NCBI GenBank assembly: GCA_051252005.1
Contig: JBPOEZ010000003.1
Coordinates: forward strand, 124,001-188,000
Direction of reading: 5' to 3'
Length of the DNA stretch: 64,000 nt
Origin: JACOMS01 sp051252005
GTDB lineage: Bacteria; Pseudomonadota; Alphaproteobacteria; Caulobacterales; Maricaulaceae
How positions within the stretch are numbered: position 1 is the first letter of the stretch; every line of letters starts with the position of its first letter. This document shows positions 61,419 through 64,000 of the stretch, piece by piece. A model generated the notes under the pieces. It saw only the letters and a program-made list of their open reading frames with translations, was not told the DNA's origin and searched no databases. A program made the position numbers and the translations under genes.

Positions 61419-62251
61419 CAGCTTCTAAGCTACGTCAGGCCATTATTCATTGTCGACAAAGGCTCAACACATCTGAACGTCGTACGTGTCAGACCATAGG
61501 TGTATCCCGCAGTAGCTTCCGTTATCAATCAGTGCCGAAAGATGACGAAGCGGAACTGCGATTAGCTCTCATCCGGCTTGCTAAAAAATATGGCCGTTAT
61601 GGCTACCGCAAGATAGCTGCACTTCTGCAAATGGAAGGCTGGATGATCAACCACAAAAAGGCTGAACGGTTGTGGAGAGAGGAAGGCCTTCAGCTTCCCA
61701 AGCGGCATAAGAAGCGTAAACGGCTGTATCACAAAGACAGCTCGGTCATAAGGCTCAGACCTCAGTATAAGAACCACATTTGGAGCGTAGACTTCGTACA
61801 TGACAAGCTCAGTTCTGGCCGCTCTTATAAGATGCTGACAGTGCTGGATGAATATACCCGTCAGGCATTATGTGTTGAAGTGAAGTCAAAGATGGGCTCG
61901 GCGGATGTATTGGAAGCTTTGTATCCTCTTCTGCTAAAACACGGAAAGCCGGAATACATCCGCTCAGATAATGGCTCTGAGTTTATCGCAACTGCGCTCC
62001 AGCTCTGGTTACGCAAGGTTGGGGTCAAGCCGATACAGATCTACCCTGGGTCACCTTGGGAAAATGGATATAATGAGCGCTTCAATGGAACTCTCCGCCA
62101 TGAAGTCCTCAATGCAGAATGGTTCACCAGCATCAATCAGGCCCAAACAGTTATCAACATGTGGCTCAAAGAGTACAATCACATAAGGCCGCATCAATCC
62201 CTAAACATGCGTCCGCCGGTCCCAGAGACTCTACATCAAAGTGGTACATAA
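61401..62251 (+). CDS. IS3-family transposase OrfB (via -1 frameshift)
   Basis: The frame opens just after a TGA at 61397 and is read as a fusion from the slip site, giving KAQGLTASKLRQAIIHCRQR before the region that an isolated GTG at 61532 would start (239 aa). The DDE domain has WSVDFVHDKL (first Asp), RSDNGSEF (second Asp) and GSPWENGYNERFNG (Glu). The protein looks complete, so this element may be active. Confidence 0.88.
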
Positions 62252-62490
62252 AAAAGGGGCTGGACACTATAGTCAGCAGTTTCTTGATAGTTCTGCATTA
62301 TGGCGAATCTAAACGCCGGGGACAGGAGCCATCCACACCATCCGCTATGGGGATCAACCTACGTTTCTGCGAGCGGCCGTAGTTGGCGATTTTAAGCCGC
62401 TCAGTTTTCGGCAGCGCGGGGGTTGCGGACGTTAGAATCAAATGAAGAACGGTATAAAAAATAAATTCCGAACGATGCGCGCCGCCGCGA

Positions 62491-64000
62491 TTACGATGTA
62501 TGCTTGCTACGTTTGTATCCTAACAACCGCAGCGCATTGAAAACCACAATCAAGGTGGAGCCTTCATGGATTAAGACCGCCGGACCAATCCCTAGTCCAA
62601 ATAAAGTCGCCGGAATAAGCAGCGCAACAGTACCGAGGCTCGCCCATAAATTTTGCCGAATGATCCGGCTGGTCTGACGGCTAAGCCCAACGGCAAAGGG
62701 CAAGGTTTCCAAATCATCCGCCATCAAGGCAATGTCTGCGGTTTCGAGCGCCACATCAGAACCTGCAGCGCCCATGGCGATACCAACCGTTGCATTGGCC
62801 ATAGCGGGCGCATCATTGACGCCATCCCCAACCATAGCGACGCCACCTTGAGCTTTCAGTTCTGCGATTTTGGTCACTTTATCTTCGGGCATCAGGTCGC
62901 CGAACGCGATATCCAATCCAACCTCTTTCGCTACAGCATTGGCCACATTCTGATTGTCTCCCGAGATCATCATCATGCGCTTGAGACCAATAGCGCGAAG
63001 GTCAGCGATAACGGTTTTGGCCGTCTCGCGCGGCGTATCCATGAGGCCTATTGCACCTAAATATCGCTCGCCCGCGCGCACGATCATCGTCGTGCGGCCT
63101 TTGGTTGATAGTTCTTCAACGAGCCTGCGTAAGTCATCCGGTAACGGCGAACCCTCGGCCTCATCAAACAGCGCTGTCTTACCGATATGTACGAGTTCAC
63201 CATTCACTCTGGCCGATACGCCTTGGCCGATAATATTCGCAAAATCTGTTGCCTCACGGGGATTATCTCCCAAGCGCTTTTTGACATCTTCAACAACGGC
63301 CTGCGCTAATGGATGGTCACTGAGCGCTTCGACCGCCGCGCTGATTTCAAGGAGTTCTGTTTCCGATGTGTCGCCATAAGGCACGATGTCCACCAGAAGA
63401 GGCTCACCAATGGTCAGCGTGCCAGTCTTGTCAAAAGCAATTGCGTCGAGACGACCCAGTGCTTCAAGCGGCGCGCCGCCTTTTATCAAAACGCCGCCGC
63501 GCGCAGCTCGGGCAACGCCTGACAATATGGCGCTCGGCGTTGCAATCGCCAGCGCGCAGGGACTGGCCGCGACTAAGACCGCCATGGCGCGGTAAAAACT
63601 CGTGGCGGGACTCTCATCTAAGACAAGGAATGACAGGCTCGTCAAAACGGCCAAGACAATCACGCACGGCACGAATATTCTTTCAAACTTCTTGGTGAAG
63701 CTCTGCGTCGGAGATTGTCGAGTTTGCGCTTCGGCGACCATTGTCATCACGCGCGCCAATGTTGTTTCACCCGCCAGTTTTGTGACGAGCACTTCAAGAC
63801 TACCGCTGCCGTTAATTGAGCCGGCAAAGACGCGGCCCGATGCAGAGACAGCATCCGGATTTTCTAATGCCCGTGCGCGGTCCTCAACCGGCAATTTGTC
63901 TACAGGCGCGCTTTCACCTGTAATCGGCGCTTGATTGACGGCGCTTGCACCTTTGACAACAAATCCGTCTGCAGGCAGGCGTTCATTTGAGCGCACAATA
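62491..64000 (-). CDS. P1B-type heavy-metal ATPase (5' end outside window)
   Basis: The frame is open to the window edge; 503 residues of the C-terminal part are visible. The A-domain has APITGESAPVDK, the P-domain DKTGTL, then TGD-like MMMISGDNQN and GDGVNDAPAMANA. The helix-6 motif is SPC (AASPCALAIATP) and the last helices contain HEGSTLIVV, which mark the P1B-4 subgroup (cobalt, zinc or iron(II)) rather than copper CPC pumps. Domains before the actuator are outside the window, so N-terminal metal sites cannot be judged. It lies 224 bp after the IS3 element. Confidence 0.9.
   Translation of the reverse strand, partial: IVRSNERLPADGFVVKGASAVNQAPITGESAPVDKLPVEDRARALENPDAVSASGRVFAGSINGSGSLEVLVTKLAGETTLARVMTMVAEAQTRQSPTQSFTKKFERIFVPCVIVLAVLTSLSFLVLDESPATSFYRAMAVLVAASPCALAIATPSAILSGVARAARGGVLIKGGAPLEALGRLDAIAFDKTGTLTIGEPLLVDIVPYGDTSETELLEISAAVEALSDHPLAQAVVEDVKKRLGDNPREATDFANIIGQGVSARVNGELVHIGKTALFDEAEGSPLPDDLRRLVEELSTKGRTTMIVRAGERYLGAIGLMDTPRETAKTVIADLRAIGLKRMMMISGDNQNVANAVAKEVGLDIAFGDLMPEDKVTKIAELKAQGGVAMVGDGVNDAPAMANATVGIAMGAAGSDVALETADIALMADDLETLPFAVGLSRQTSRIIRQNLWASLGTVALLIPATLFGLGIGPAVLIHEGSTLIVVFNALRLLGYKRSKHTS

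Larger units (their letters stand above)
61067..62266 (+). mobile_element. IS3-family element (about 1200 bp)
   Basis: Left end TGTCTTTGCCCCTTAAAACT (61067) matches the inverse of the right end (…GGGGCTGGACA, ending 62266), and TGTC…GACA termini fit. No matching flank duplication is apparent. It carries orfA and orfB joined by a -1 frameshift site. It separates the Cus operon from the P-type ATPase gene. Confidence 0.82.

Overview
The window looks like accessory DNA from a Gram-negative, probably alphaproteobacterial, chromosome or large replicon; a marine Hyphomonadaceae/Maricaulales-like or sphingomonad-like host is my inference. Pointers are three large TonB-dependent receptors, many Tat-exported lipoproteins, a GPH-type transporter, the DUF3489-DUF2924-large serine recombinase trio, a ParB/methyltransferase-DUF5681 pair, and four copies of an 802-bp IS6-family element. 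No rRNA, tRNA or CRISPR array was recognised.

Region 1 (1-20041) is an uptake/catabolism-like island. On the minus strand, three DUF1838 Tat-lipoproteins, a CpcT/CpeT-like lipoprotein and a flavin amine-oxidase-like Tat-lipoprotein (cut by the window edge) follow a TonB receptor. An IclR and a Crp/Fnr-type regulator lie upstream; a perfect Fnr/FixK box sits in the receptor promoter. A fourth DUF1838 gene is broken by two frameshifts and an IS6 insertion. Beyond two IS6 copies come a methyltransferase, a GPH transporter, a small protein, a second TonB receptor, a GST-like protein and a LysR regulator. The substrate is not deducible.

Region 2 (20042-32182) is a five-gene minus-strand operon: vWA lipoprotein, 4-TM protein, tubulin/FtsZ-like protein, 1182-aa Hsp70/actin-like ATPase and a single-pass membrane protein. 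A divergent membrane protein with two TonB C-terminal-like domains lies beside it. Directly oriented IS6 copies bracket the whole block. It combines both cytoskeletal NTPase folds with envelope-spanning parts and is the strongest candidate here for a poorly described system.

Region 3 (32183-48581) holds a remnant of an XRE gene, a PhoD phosphatase with its TonB receptor, an XRE-ImmA pair, a ParB-methyltransferase interrupted by an in-frame TGA, a DUF5681 protein, a nuclease-helicase (DUF2075) that may be a defence gene, a C1 peptidase coupled to a lipoprotein, and the DUF3489-DUF2924-recombinase trio followed by a dense CAGGGAA repeat field.

Region 4 (48582-64000) is a copper/silver resistance island: csoR-copC-copD, a previously uncalled 49-aa Cys-rich peptide with a glutaredoxin-MauE fusion, and a divergent translationally coupled CusC-CusB-CusA-CusF-like operon with a PepSY protein and an acyltransferase. 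An IS3-family element and a partial P1B-4-like metal ATPase end the window. Two similar palindromes in front of the two divergent units look like CsoR operators.
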